Source of the DNA: JASFTV01 sp050050615
GTDB taxonomy: Bacteria > Desulfobacterota > DSM-4660 > Desulfatiglandales > HGW-15
Direction of reading: 5' to 3'
Assembly (NCBI GenBank): GCA_050050615.1
Contig: JASFTV010000030.1
Coordinates: 1 to 17,591, forward strand
DNA: 17,591 nucleotides
Below the pieces are notes generated by a model that did not search any database, was not told where the DNA came from, and saw only the letters and a list, made by a program, of their open reading frames with translations. Within the stretch, counting starts at the first letter, position 1; each line of letters starts with the position of its first letter. Both the position numbers and the translations under genes were made by a program. Shown here piece by piece: positions 1 to 7,051 of the stretch.

Positions 1-486
1 TTTTTCGTCATGGTCTCGGTTGATGAGATAGGAGCGGCCCTCTCCCCGGACAATGCGGGTGCTCTGGCCCGATGGGGGATGGCCATTATAGAGGCCGCAA
101 ACCATCAGATTGAAGTGCAGCATCCCGCACGAACCTATATTGACACCGTTGATGTGGTCGAATTCTATGATCTTCGCGGCTGCCAGGATGGCCGGGGAAA
201 GAATGTCGTGGTGCTGGGAGAAGGTCATGTAGACCGCTCACCGTGCGGCACCGGCACGGCAGCCAAAATGGCGTTGCTACACCGGCGAGGCCTTTTGTCC
301 CCCGGGCAGGTATTCGTTAATCAGGGTCTTCTGGGCACCCATTTTGAAGGGCGAATTGTGGCAGAATCGACCCTTGGAGATCTCCCGGTCATTGTCCCCG
401 AAATTCGTGGCTCTGCCCACGCTATCGGTCTGCACCATTTCGTGGTCGCACCGGATGATCCGTTACCTAAAGGGTTCCTGATCTGA
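1..486 (+). CDS. Proline racemase / 4-hydroxyproline epimerase family protein, C-terminal part
   Basis: The frame is open from the first base, so the 5' end lies outside the window and only the last 161 codons are visible. The segment DRSPCGTGTAAKMALLHRRG carries the second catalytic cysteine of the proline racemase family (PCGTG). It is followed by the usual C-terminal pattern ending in FVVAPDDPLPKGFLI. The enzymes invert the alpha carbon of proline or 4-hydroxyproline with two cysteines. The first cysteine would be upstream and cannot be checked. Having Cys here rather than Thr argues against the trans-3-hydroxyproline dehydratase subgroup. The stop is one base before the start of the MttB-like gene, so the two are very likely co-transcribed. 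Racemase versus epimerase cannot be decided from this half. Confidence 0.9.
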   Translation, partial: FFVMVSVDEIGAALSPDNAGALARWGMAIIEAANHQIEVQHPARTYIDTVDVVEFYDLRGCQDGRGKNVVVLGEGHVDRSPCGTGTAAKMALLHRRGLLSPGQVFVNQGLLGTHFEGRIVAESTLGDLPVIVPEIRGSAHAIGLHHFVVAPDDPLPKGFLI

Positions 487-487
487 A

Positions 488-1915
488 ATGAAATCCAGGC
501 TTATGTTCCGGCGCCTGTCGGATGAAGAGTGTGAGCAGCTACACCGGGCCAGTTTGGAGATTCTGCAGCGGACCGGTGTCAGACTCCATTATCAACCCGC
601 AATCGATCTGCTTTGCAAAGCGGGTGCATCGGTTACTGATGGGAACAGGGTAAGGATTCCCGCCGGATTGGTCGAAGGTGCCCTGGAGACCGCTCCTGAG
701 GAGGTGGTTCTTTACAACCGGAAGGGGGACCCCACAATGCCCGTGGGGGGCTACCGGACCTTTTATGGGACGGGTTCCGATTGCCTGAACATTCTGGATC
801 ACCGAACCGGTACGCGCCGCAAGGCCGTGCTCAAAGATCTCATTGAAGGGATCACCCTCTGCGATGCCCTGCAAAACATCGACTTTGTCATGTGCATGTT
901 CCTGCCGGAGGACGTCCATACCATGGTGGCTGATCGGCACCAGATGGATGTCCTGCTGAACTACACGACCAAGCCGATCGTCTATGTCACCACCGATTTG
1001 GGCGGGTGTATGGATGCCGTTGAAATGGCGGAGGCGGTCGCGGGTGGTCAGGAGCCTCTGGAGCGAAATCCGTTTGCAGCGTGCTACATCAATGTAACCC
1101 ACGGTCTTCAACACAACCAGGAAGCCCTTCAGAAACTGCTATATCTGGCCGGAAAAGGTCTGCCCGCCACTTACATACCGGTTGCCATAGGAGGGGCGAC
1201 AGCGCCCATCACCGTGGCCGGGAACATGGCCATCTGGAATGCCGGAAGCCTGGTGGGGCTGGTTCTTTCGCAACTGGAGCGCCCCGGGACTCCGTTTATC
1301 ACATCAGGGTGGGGCGCGAGCGCCCTAGACATGCGAACCACTTTGAGCCCTTACGTGGAGCCCGAAAAGCAATTCATTGCCCAGGATCTTGCTCACTACT
1401 ACAAGCTGCCCATGTTCGCCTTTGGGGGGTGCAGCGACTCGAAGGCATTGGACCAACAGGCAGGGATCGAAGCGGCCCTGACCTTGGTCACGAATACCCT
1501 CTGCGGCAGCCACCTTGTTCATGACCTGGGATATCTGGAGTCAGGTTTAACAGGTTCTCTGGCCCAGCTTGTCATCTGCGATGAACTTGTAAGCTGGATA
1601 CGGACTGCCCTGGAGCCGCTGGAAATCAACGACGAGACTCTGGGGTTGGATGTGATCGACGAGGTCGGACCGGACGGCCACTTTTTGGCGACAAAACACA
1701 CCCTGCACCATTGCCAAGACCGCTGGTATCCCGCCCTCATTGACCACGACTACTATGACGGCTGGGTGGAAAAGGGAAGCCGTGACCTCGGCCGCCGGGC
1801 GGCTGAGAAAGTGGACAAAATCCTCGCTGAACACCGGCCGGAGCCCCTCTCAGAGCGGGTCCGGGGGCGCTTAAAGGAGATTGTTGATCGGGCAAAGGCC
1901 CGATACGATGGGTGA
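488..1915 (+). CDS. MttB-superfamily trimethylamine/betaine:corrinoid methyltransferase (non-pyrrolysine)
   Basis: The 475-residue product matches the MttB family across its length. It opens with a helical segment (MFRRLSDEECEQLHRASLEI), has FYGTGSDCLNILD near residue 92, and the TIM-barrel core includes PGTPFITSGWGASALDM and a C-terminal HTLHHCQDRWYPALIDHDYY. The family transfers a methyl group from a quaternary or tertiary amine to a corrinoid protein. No in-frame amber codon interrupts it, so it belongs to the non-pyrrolysine branch, which includes glycine betaine (MtgB), proline betaine (MtpB) and carnitine (MtcB) demethylases. Start ATG lies one base after the racemase stop, suggesting translational coupling. 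The partner corrinoid protein and second methyltransferase are not in the window. The substrate is inferred from the racemase neighbour to be an N-methylated proline; this is not proven. Confidence 0.9.
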   Translation: MKSRLMFRRLSDEECEQLHRASLEILQRTGVRLHYQPAIDLLCKAGASVTDGNRVRIPAGLVEGALETAPEEVVLYNRKGDPTMPVGGYRTFYGTGSDCLNILDHRTGTRRKAVLKDLIEGITLCDALQNIDFVMCMFLPEDVHTMVADRHQMDVLLNYTTKPIVYVTTDLGGCMDAVEMAEAVAGGQEPLERNPFAACYINVTHGLQHNQEALQKLLYLAGKGLPATYIPVAIGGATAPITVAGNMAIWNAGSLVGLVLSQLERPGTPFITSGWGASALDMRTTLSPYVEPEKQFIAQDLAHYYKLPMFAFGGCSDSKALDQQAGIEAALTLVTNTLCGSHLVHDLGYLESGLTGSLAQLVICDELVSWIRTALEPLEINDETLGLDVIDEVGPDGHFLATKHTLHHCQDRWYPALIDHDYYDGWVEKGSRDLGRRAAEKVDKILAEHRPEPLSERVRGRLKEIVDRAKARYDG

Positions 1916-2177
1916 GGCTGGTGGCTATAAGACTGAAATCCTTGATTTCGACAAAGCTTCGGTTAAGGCGGCGTTTGTAGGGACTAAAGGTTTGGCTCCT
2001 TTGCCCGGTGCGTTCTTTCCATTCACAAAATTGATGTGCTTCAGCCCGCCCTCATCTCCGGCTATCAGTCATCTTCCAACTTGTCTCTCGATATAAGAGT
2101 AACGTATGCGTTTAACGCCTTTTAGGTCTTTTATTCATTTCTTGGTCTTTTGTGGTCGGGTGGCTTGCACAAAACCT

Positions 2178-2927
2178 TCAGCCTGCCTCCCTCAGCACGA
2201 CCGAAGCCTTCTCATCAAAGGGGTTCGTCCTGAGTGCAAGTGAAAACAAATATGGATAGTTATCCTTCAGATAATTCATATAGTCCAGCCATTGTCCACC
2301 TAGTTCCTTGTAAACCCTCTTGATATCACCCACCAGGTGCCGATGATCTGCGCTCGGCAACCCCACCAAGATATCCCTGGCCCCCAGCTCTTCCGTCAGA
2401 TGAAACACCGCTCGGAGAAGCTCTGTGAACGACTCGTGCTCCAATATGTTCGGGTTCTCCAACAGCCTCAAGAGAAAAGTCCTTTTTCCCAAAAGAAACC
2501 TCTTCAACGCCTCCCAATCCACCTCACCATCTTCGATTTCATAATCATAACGCTTCAACCAGTCACGCCTTGTCCCAAAGGCCCGCTCATCCCATTCCCC
2601 CTCCACAGTCAGTTTTCCTTTAACCTGTTCCTTCTTTGGATCTAGTTCAGACAACTCTCTGAGCAGCCACGTTCCAACCTCGCTGAAGAAGGCTCCTATC
2701 ACCATATTCAGCTTCTCCAGCCGTGTCCGCTTTTCTCTTTCCTCCAGCAGCTGGTGAATGATCAGCGTTACCAACAACACCTCAACAAAAACAAAGGCAA
2801 CATCACCTACCAGATAGATGAAGATATGATGGGGATCCCTGAAAATAGCGTAGTGCAAAATATAGAAAGACACAGACAACACCAGCAGCACTACGCCCAA
2901 AATAATCTGCCTACTCCCGCGTTTCAC
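2178..2927 (-). CDS. Two-pass membrane protein of unknown function (possible integron cassette gene)
   Basis: I do not recognise this 249-residue family. Two hydrophobic segments (about residues 8-29 and 36-59) would anchor it in the membrane. They are followed by a charged helical stretch (LLEEREKRTRLEKLN, about 60-75) and a soluble, largely helical domain of about 170 residues that is probably cytoplasmic. No enzymatic motif is visible. The start is GTG at 2927, preceded by a good AGGAG site at 2936-2940 (8-base spacing); the overlapping ATG one base upstream is in a different frame and stops at once. Its leader begins about 47 bases downstream of an attC-like GTTGGGC core. Together with the divergent integrase remnant at 5072, this makes it a candidate cassette gene. 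No convincing attC follows its stop codon. Confidence 0.7.
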   Translation of the reverse strand: MKRGSRQIILGVVLLVLSVSFYILHYAIFRDPHHIFIYLVGDVAFVFVEVLLVTLIIHQLLEEREKRTRLEKLNMVIGAFFSEVGTWLLRELSELDPKKEQVKGKLTVEGEWDERAFGTRRDWLKRYDYEIEDGEVDWEALKRFLLGKRTFLLRLLENPNILEHESFTELLRAVFHLTEELGARDILVGLPSADHRHLVGDIKRVYKELGGQWLDYMNYLKDNYPYLFSLALRTNPFDEKASVVLREAG

Positions 2928-2974
2928 ATTCCCGTCTCCTTTCTACGATTAGTCATAAACAACATGTCGCTTAT

Positions 2975-3056
2975 GCCCAACGGCCGAGCTCAGCAGCCTT
3001 GAGCGAAGCGCAAAAGCGCTGACTCGAATCGGCTCGGTCTCCAGCGAGCGGTTCAT
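2975..3056 (-). repeat. attC-like hairpin element (putative integron recombination site)
   Basis: Read on the - strand, the element starts at the stop codon of the GH13 gene and ends in GTTGGGC (2981 to 2975), a perfect match to the attC core GTTRRRY. Between these lies an imperfect hairpin. Its parts are an outer CCGAGC/GCTCGG (2984-2989 with 3032-3037), a middle TTGAG pairing with CTC-G-AA leaving one bulged G, and an inner AGCGC-AAAA-GCGCT (3007-3020). An extrahelical base and a stop codon inside or next to the site are usual for attC. The opposite end (GATGAAC) departs from the expected RYYYAAC, so the site would be degenerate. It could instead be an unrelated palindromic repeat. Confidence 0.4.
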
Positions 3057-4849
3057 CGTTTCTCCTGCGACAATATCAGCGCGCTGTACGCAGCGATGTT
3101 GATTCTCCCGTGCGCCGGGAAGTCGTCTTTCCCGGTTTCCTCAGCATAAACCGAAGAGCTGCCAAAGTCGCCGAACTCCTGGTCGTAGTTCCTGCTATCG
3201 CTGTTGAAACAGACGATCCACTGACCCGCAGCAGGCAGGCCGATCGCGTAATCCTTCAAGGAGTGAGCGGAGAAATTTGCCACAATGACGGCGCTGTCGC
3301 GTGGCCCGTCCCATCGATGATATGCGATGATTTTTTGATCATGATTGACGTGGTGCACGTCGACCTCTTGCCCGGTAAGTCCCTTCGTGATACCGCCGCG
3401 GTTCAAACGAAGCGAGATTAAGTCCTTGTAGAGTTGGAGCATCCCTGCGAAACGCTCCTTTTTCGTCCAGTCGATGGGATCTTGATCGTGAAACCAGTCG
3501 TCTTCCAGAAACTCCTGACCTTGGAAGATCATCGGGATACCTGGCGCTGTGAAGACGAGCACGGCACCCAGTGCGGATTTCTTCTTGGCCGCCCATGACG
3601 AGGCTTTTCCGGGGTCGACTTCTTCAGGTACGCGTGCCTTGCCATTCGCAACTTCATCGTGCGATTCTGTGTAAATCACCCGCTCGAAGGCATTCAGGTC
3701 GTATCGATGCAGAATGGCATCGCGGACAGCATCCATGTCGCGGGATGTGTCTTCAGCCGCTATCAGTGCGGCCCGGACTGCATGCACAAAAGGTGCGGCC
3801 CACTGTGCGCTGAACCCAGCGCCTCCATCTTTCTGAGCCCTGGTCAGATAGGCGTTGTTCTGAAGGTCTTCGGCAATGGTAAAGGCGCCGGGCTTGGATT
3901 TGTTGATCTCCTTGTTGACCCACTGCATCAGTCTCCAGCCGTCGGGCAGGTCGCTGTCGGGGTCGTCGTTGCGCCCGTGTACATTGCGGATGAAGGCGGT
4001 CATATCCCAGCGGAGGCCGTCCACGCCAAAGCCTTGGAACCACATCAGGGCATTGTCCCGAATATACTCACGAACTTCCTTTCGCCCGTAATCCGGGCGC
4101 GTTTCTCCCCATGGTGTCAGTGCCCGCCAGTCGTTGTAGAAGTAGATACCACCCTTGTCGTTCTCGCTCCAACCATCGAACTGCCATAGGTCAAGGTCGC
4201 TGGGGCCGAAGTGGTTGTAAACGACATCCACAATTACAGCGATTCCAAGCCGGTGGGCCGTATCAACAAATTCCTTGAAGGTGCGTGAAGCACCATAGTC
4301 GCTTTCCACTGCAAAAATGTGGGAAGGGTTGTATCCCCATGAGTATCCACCGGCAAACTCGGCCACCGGCATGACTTCCACGGCATTGATTCCCAAATCT
4401 TTGAGATAAGGGAGCCGATCGATGGCTCCTTCAAGGTCGCCGGGACCAGGTTCTGCGCTCTGCTTCCCAAAAGTCCCGATGTGAAGCTCATAGATCACCA
4501 TTTCATCGAGCGTAGGAGGATTGAACTCTTCTCCCTTTTTTGTGTCATAGGGCTTTGTAATAATCGAATTACCTACTGAACTGGTGACCCGGCGTGCATA
4601 GGGGTCGATTCGGAGGTATTCATTACCTGCGTTAACGATTCGATATCGGTACTCGTCACCGTGCTTTGCTTCGGGGACATCGATTGACCACCAGCCATCC
4701 GGCTTCCTGTCCATCCGGTGTGCTGTTTTGTCCCAGTTGTTAAAAGTGCCGATGACAAAAACATCGTCGGCATGGGGTGCCCACACGACAAACCGACACC
4801 CGCCCTTGTAGAGCGTCGCGCCTTTCGAGATAGAGGGTTTCATTCCCAT
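3053..4849 (-). CDS. GH13 alpha-amylase family protein, 1,4-alpha-glucan branching enzyme-like
   Basis: The 598-residue product has an N-terminal CBM48/isoamylase-type domain (about residues 10-95, with FVVWAPHADDVFVIGTFNNW). A GH13 barrel starts near residue 118 (IYELHIGTF), and a beta C-terminal domain ends in INIAAYSALILSQ. All four GH13 regions are present: DVVYNH (208-213), GLRWDM with nucleophile D282, IAED with acid E327, and ESHDE with D398. Branching enzymes cut an alpha-1,4 bond and re-attach the chain as alpha-1,6, in glycogen metabolism in the cytoplasm; no signal peptide is seen. At 598 residues it is a little shorter than typical GlgB, and trehalohydrolase (TreZ)-like activity is the main alternative. 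ATG at 4849 is chosen; the ATG at 4843 is possible and Shine-Dalgarno support is weak for both. No other glycogen gene is nearby. Confidence 0.85.
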   Translation of the reverse strand: MGMKPSISKGATLYKGGCRFVVWAPHADDVFVIGTFNNWDKTAHRMDRKPDGWWSIDVPEAKHGDEYRYRIVNAGNEYLRIDPYARRVTSSVGNSIITKPYDTKKGEEFNPPTLDEMVIYELHIGTFGKQSAEPGPGDLEGAIDRLPYLKDLGINAVEVMPVAEFAGGYSWGYNPSHIFAVESDYGASRTFKEFVDTAHRLGIAVIVDVVYNHFGPSDLDLWQFDGWSENDKGGIYFYNDWRALTPWGETRPDYGRKEVREYIRDNALMWFQGFGVDGLRWDMTAFIRNVHGRNDDPDSDLPDGWRLMQWVNKEINKSKPGAFTIAEDLQNNAYLTRAQKDGGAGFSAQWAAPFVHAVRAALIAAEDTSRDMDAVRDAILHRYDLNAFERVIYTESHDEVANGKARVPEEVDPGKASSWAAKKKSALGAVLVFTAPGIPMIFQGQEFLEDDWFHDQDPIDWTKKERFAGMLQLYKDLISLRLNRGGITKGLTGQEVDVHHVNHDQKIIAYHRWDGPRDSAVIVANFSAHSLKDYAIGLPAAGQWIVCFNSDSRNYDQEFGDFGSSSVYAEETGKDDFPAHGRINIAAYSALILSQEKR

Positions 4850-4893
4850 CCGTAACCTGCCAAACTTGACCTCTTTGTTCTCACAGGTGGAAC

Positions 4894-4941
4894 GAACATC
4901 CCGTCGCCCGTCCGCGCCGCGAAGGGGCGCGGACAGTGTTC
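4894..4941. repeat. Strong inverted repeat between divergent integrase remnant and GH13 gene
   Basis: GTCCGCGCC (4910-4918) pairs perfectly with GGCGCGGAC (4926-4934) around a 7-base loop. Further out, GAACA (4894-4898) pairs with TGTTC (4937-4941). It lies between two divergent gene starts, where no terminator is expected, and no T-run follows on either strand. Read on the - strand, its left flank reads ATGAAC, the same as the left flank of the attC-like element at 2975-3056. It may be a second decayed attC, a remnant of attI, or a regulatory palindrome. Confidence 0.5.
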
Positions 4942-5071
4942 ATAGATAGAAAAATTTCGTTGATATTAGGCCTATAGCATGCAGAAAATTCTATATATTC
5001 AAATAACGAGTAGGTAAAGATGGAAAAATAAACCTGCAAATTTCCACGTCGGAATCTTATAATCTCAAAAC

Positions 5072-5287
5072 ATGGAAAGCAAGACAAAATTCAGGGCTGA
5101 CAGTCGGTTACGGCTCATGGAACAAGTGAGGCAGGCGCTGCGATACCACCACTATGCCTATCGCACCGAGCAGACCTACTGTGACTGGATCGTCCGGTAA
5201 ATCCCGTTCCACGGAAGCAAGACACATCCGCAAGATATGGGAAAGGCCGAGATTGAGGCCGTCGTCAGCCCCTGGATCATCTCTTGA
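5072..5287 (+). pseudogene. Integron integrase (IntI-like tyrosine recombinase) remnant, N-terminal domain only
   Basis: From ATG 5072 the translation reads RLMEQVRQALRYHHYAYRTE then QTYCDWIVR, a TAA stop at 5198-5200, and in the same frame IPFHGSKTHPQDMGKAEIEA to a TGA at 5285-5287. This is the SAM-like N-terminal DNA-binding domain typical of integron integrases (pattern RYHHYAYRTEQTYCDWI-RYI-FHG). The TAA falls where the family has Tyr, so a single substitution could explain it. After about residue 65 the similarity fades. In the next frame, from about 5275, the reading DHLLNRK resembles the expected continuation, hinting at a frameshift too. The catalytic domain with its Arg, His and Tyr residues is absent, so the gene is dead. 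It is divergent from the two - strand genes, as intI is from its cassettes. Confidence 0.82.
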
Positions 5288-5472
5288 ACAGAAAGCCGCT
5301 CAATGACTCTTAACCACAGAGGGACGCCGATAGAAAAGAGTTGGTGAACCGATCCCCGGGAACGGATGGGGCGAGGTTTCTCTATATTCTTATGTTTTAT
5401 AGCATTAAAATCTGATAAATTGGTGCAGAAAGGGATTTTGCGGTTTCCCATCATCAAAGATGAGATGAGGCA
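5288..5472. other. Non-coding stretch after the integrase remnant
   Basis: No gene is visible between the integrase remnant and the hydrolase. The expected integrase catalytic domain cannot be found in any frame here, so it was deleted rather than only interrupted. The last part (about 5380-5440) is AT-rich and may carry the promoter of the downstream hydrolase, but no clear -35/-10 pair stands out. A short palindrome TCATC-AAA-GATGA (5451-5463) lies just before the hydrolase start. Confidence 0.4.
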
Positions 5473-6735
5473 GTGAGGCGTAAAAAGAGTGGAGAAACAG
5501 TAAGGAAGGTCCTTGAAGGAGGGATGAGGGAAGGCGTTTTTCCTGGCGCCGTGCTCCTGGTGGCGCGGGAGGGTGAGGTGGTGTTTTTTGAGGCGACGGG
5601 GAATCGTTCGATCCTAGCGGAAACGGCGCCCATGAAAAGAGACACCATCTTTGATCTGGCCTCCCTGACAAAACCCTTGGCTACAACTGTCGCCTTTATG
5701 AAATTGGTTGATACGGGTCGAGTTGGCCTGGACCAGCCCATTTCGGAGCTCATTGAAGCATCACCTTTAGGAGACAAAAAAGACCTGACGCCTCGTTTGC
5801 TGCTCAACCACTCAGCCGGTCTTGTGGATTGGAAACCCTACTACCTGAAGCTGGTTGAATTTGATCCGCGAGAGAGGAAGAAGGTACTGAGAGACTCGAT
5901 CATCCAAGAGCCGTTTGTATACAAACCCGGTGAAGGGAACTTTTACAGCGACCTCGGTTTTATGCTCCTGGAGTGGGTTATTGAAGAGAGAGAAGGGGAG
6001 AGCATGCCCCAGGTTCTCGATCGATACTTCTATGGCCCCTTGGGGTTGAAGAGGACTTTCTTTGTGGCGACCCGTGAAGGTCAAAATCCCCCCCAGCCCC
6101 CCTTTACCAAAGGGGGGGGAGGTAGAGAGGGAACGAAAGGGGGAGCAGGCAAAGGAGAAGGTGGGGTCCACGATACTACGGAAGCGGCGGATTCCCGCTT
6201 TTGCGGTAATGACGAGGAGGGTTTTGAAAGGGGGAATAAGGGTTATTCTAAGGGGGAGTTTGCGGCGACGGAGAACTGCCCCTGGCGGAAAGAAATCATC
6301 CAGGGCGTTGTTCATGACGAGAACGCCTATGCCGTGGGCGGTTATTCCGGCCATGCGGGGCTGTTTGGAACAGCAGAAGAGGTTCACGTCCTCGTTAATC
6401 TATTGAGGGAGCATTATCCGGGCAAGAGGAACGATTATCTTAAACCGGAAACAGTCAGGGAGTTCTTCACGCGGCAAAACATCGCAAAAGAGAGCACATG
6501 GGCCTTGGGTTGGGATACGCCAACCTCCGAAGATTCCAGCTCAGGCAGATACTTTTCAGAGAACAGCGTCGGGCACCTCGGATTCACGGGAACTTCTATC
6601 TGGATGGATCTTGAAAAAAATGTCATCGTCATTCTCCTTACGAACAGGTTGCATCCAACGAGAAACAACGAAAGGATCAAAGCCTTCCGGCCAAAGATAC
6701 ACGATGCCGTAATGGGTAGTCTCAATTTGGATTAG
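5473..6735 (+). CDS. Serine hydrolase of the beta-lactamase (class C-like) family, with a repeat-derived internal insertion
   Basis: The 420-residue protein has the three signature motifs of penicillin-recognising serine hydrolases: SLTK (nucleophile S64, base K67), a Tyr motif YSD (158-160), and HLGFTG (368-373) in place of KTG. Other family landmarks are LLNHSAGL, HDENAYAVGG and GHAGLFGTA. Such proteins act as esterases or D-Ala peptidases rather than true beta-lactamases; the substrate is unknown. The frame opens only after a stop at 5461, so GTG 5473 is the first usable start, with GATGAGG close upstream. No signal peptide is seen, so it is probably cytoplasmic. Residues about 203-262 are Gly/Lys-rich and encoded by palindromic repeats at about 6079-6258. 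Relatives bridge the same points with a short loop. The core motifs remain intact. Confidence 0.88.
   Translation: MRRKKSGETVRKVLEGGMREGVFPGAVLLVAREGEVVFFEATGNRSILAETAPMKRDTIFDLASLTKPLATTVAFMKLVDTGRVGLDQPISELIEASPLGDKKDLTPRLLLNHSAGLVDWKPYYLKLVEFDPRERKKVLRDSIIQEPFVYKPGEGNFYSDLGFMLLEWVIEEREGESMPQVLDRYFYGPLGLKRTFFVATREGQNPPQPPFTKGGGGREGTKGGAGKGEGGVHDTTEAADSRFCGNDEEGFERGNKGYSKGEFAATENCPWRKEIIQGVVHDENAYAVGGYSGHAGLFGTAEEVHVLVNLLREHYPGKRNDYLKPETVREFFTRQNIAKESTWALGWDTPTSEDSSSGRYFSENSVGHLGFTGTSIWMDLEKNVIVILLTNRLHPTRNNERIKAFRPKIHDAVMGSLNLD
6079..6258. repeat. Palindromic intergenic-type repeats inserted in frame in a coding sequence
   Basis: Three repeat-like pieces lie in tandem. The first is CCCCCCTTT-ACC-AAAGGGGGG (6097-6117). 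The second is ATTCCCGC-TTTT-GCGGTAAT (6191-6210), with a single mismatch. The third is an AAAGGGGGA/TAAGGGGGA stretch (about 6227-6258). Both palindrome styles are familiar as dispersed intergenic repeats in many bacterial genomes. Here they total about 60 codons without a stop or frameshift, in a loop between the FFVAT and FAATE segments of the serine hydrolase. The low-complexity GGGG/KGG protein sequence is unlike the rest of the gene. Confidence 0.75.
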
Positions 6736-7012
6736 TTAACCAGACGAACGCGGACAGGAAAAAACAACTCTTCGGCAGATAGCGAAATAGGCGGATTTTC
6801 GTAGATTTCCTCCAAAATCACTTCCTTCCAAAAATACTTTCTCTATTCTCCAAAGAATGCCGCATAGCTCAATTTGCTGCATAAAGCGTGTTGGCCATTT
6901 TCCTTCGTAAATACCCTTCAACAGAATTTTTTATAAAAATGCCGGTATATTATCTACAGAAAATGATTAGGTGAAGAGTAAACCATCATGGGGTTCCGTC
7001 ACTGAATTGTAC

Positions 7013-7041
7013 TTGACAAGATCACAAGTTTTTGTTGTATA
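7013..7041 (+). promoter_or_regulatory. Predicted sigma-70 type promoter for the regulator gene
   Basis: A perfect -35 box TTGACA is at 7013-7018. A weak -10 (TGTATA, 7036-7041) follows with 17-base spacing; TATATC at 7038-7043 is an alternative with 19-base spacing. It would give a leader of about 50 bases before the ATG at 7100. The weak -10 and the overlapping palindrome suggest regulated expression. Confidence 0.5.
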
Positions 7042-7051
7042 TCTCCTACAA
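7035..7051. promoter_or_regulatory. HexR-like operator (TGTA-N7-TACA inverted repeat)
   Basis: TTGTATATCTCCTACAA is an inverted repeat with TTGTA and TACAA arms and a 7-base centre. The core TGTA-N7-TACA is 15 bases long, the same arm sequence and spacing as the known HexR operator consensus (TGTARTWWWAYTACA), though the centre differs. It overlaps the predicted -10, where a bound repressor would block transcription. The gene 50 bases downstream encodes a HexR-like protein, so autoregulation is plausible. I saw no second copy upstream of the aldolase or the transporter genes. Confidence 0.45.

Noticed and set aside
488..1915. Pyrrolysine-encoding MttB
   Set aside because: The full 475 codons are read without an in-frame TAG, so no pyrrolysine is needed.
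1881..2096. A 71-codon + strand reading frame overlapping the end of the methyltransferase gene
   Set aside because: It overlaps a well-supported gene, has no ribosome site and shows no recognisable protein sequence.
2100..2177. GTTAAAC core (- strand, within GCGTTTAACGC) as a second attC after the membrane-protein gene
   Set aside because: The seven bases fit GTTRRRY, but there is no matching opposite end and no stem-loop between it and the stop codon.
3110..4189. Several + strand reading frames across the GH13 gene
   Set aside because: They are antisense shadows; the - strand frame carries all GH13 motifs.
4881..5087. A 68-codon - strand frame between the GH13 gene and the integrase remnant
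   Set aside because: It runs through the hairpin and overlaps the integrase start, and the sequence is not protein-like.
5454..6387. - strand frames opposite the serine hydrolase, including one rich in PFGKGGLGG
   Set aside because: The pattern is the usual mistranslation of the palindromic C/G repeats, antisense to a gene with intact catalytic motifs.
6736..6921. A 61-codon - strand frame after the serine hydrolase
   Set aside because: No similarity recognised and no good ribosome site; it could be a remnant, but nothing supports that.
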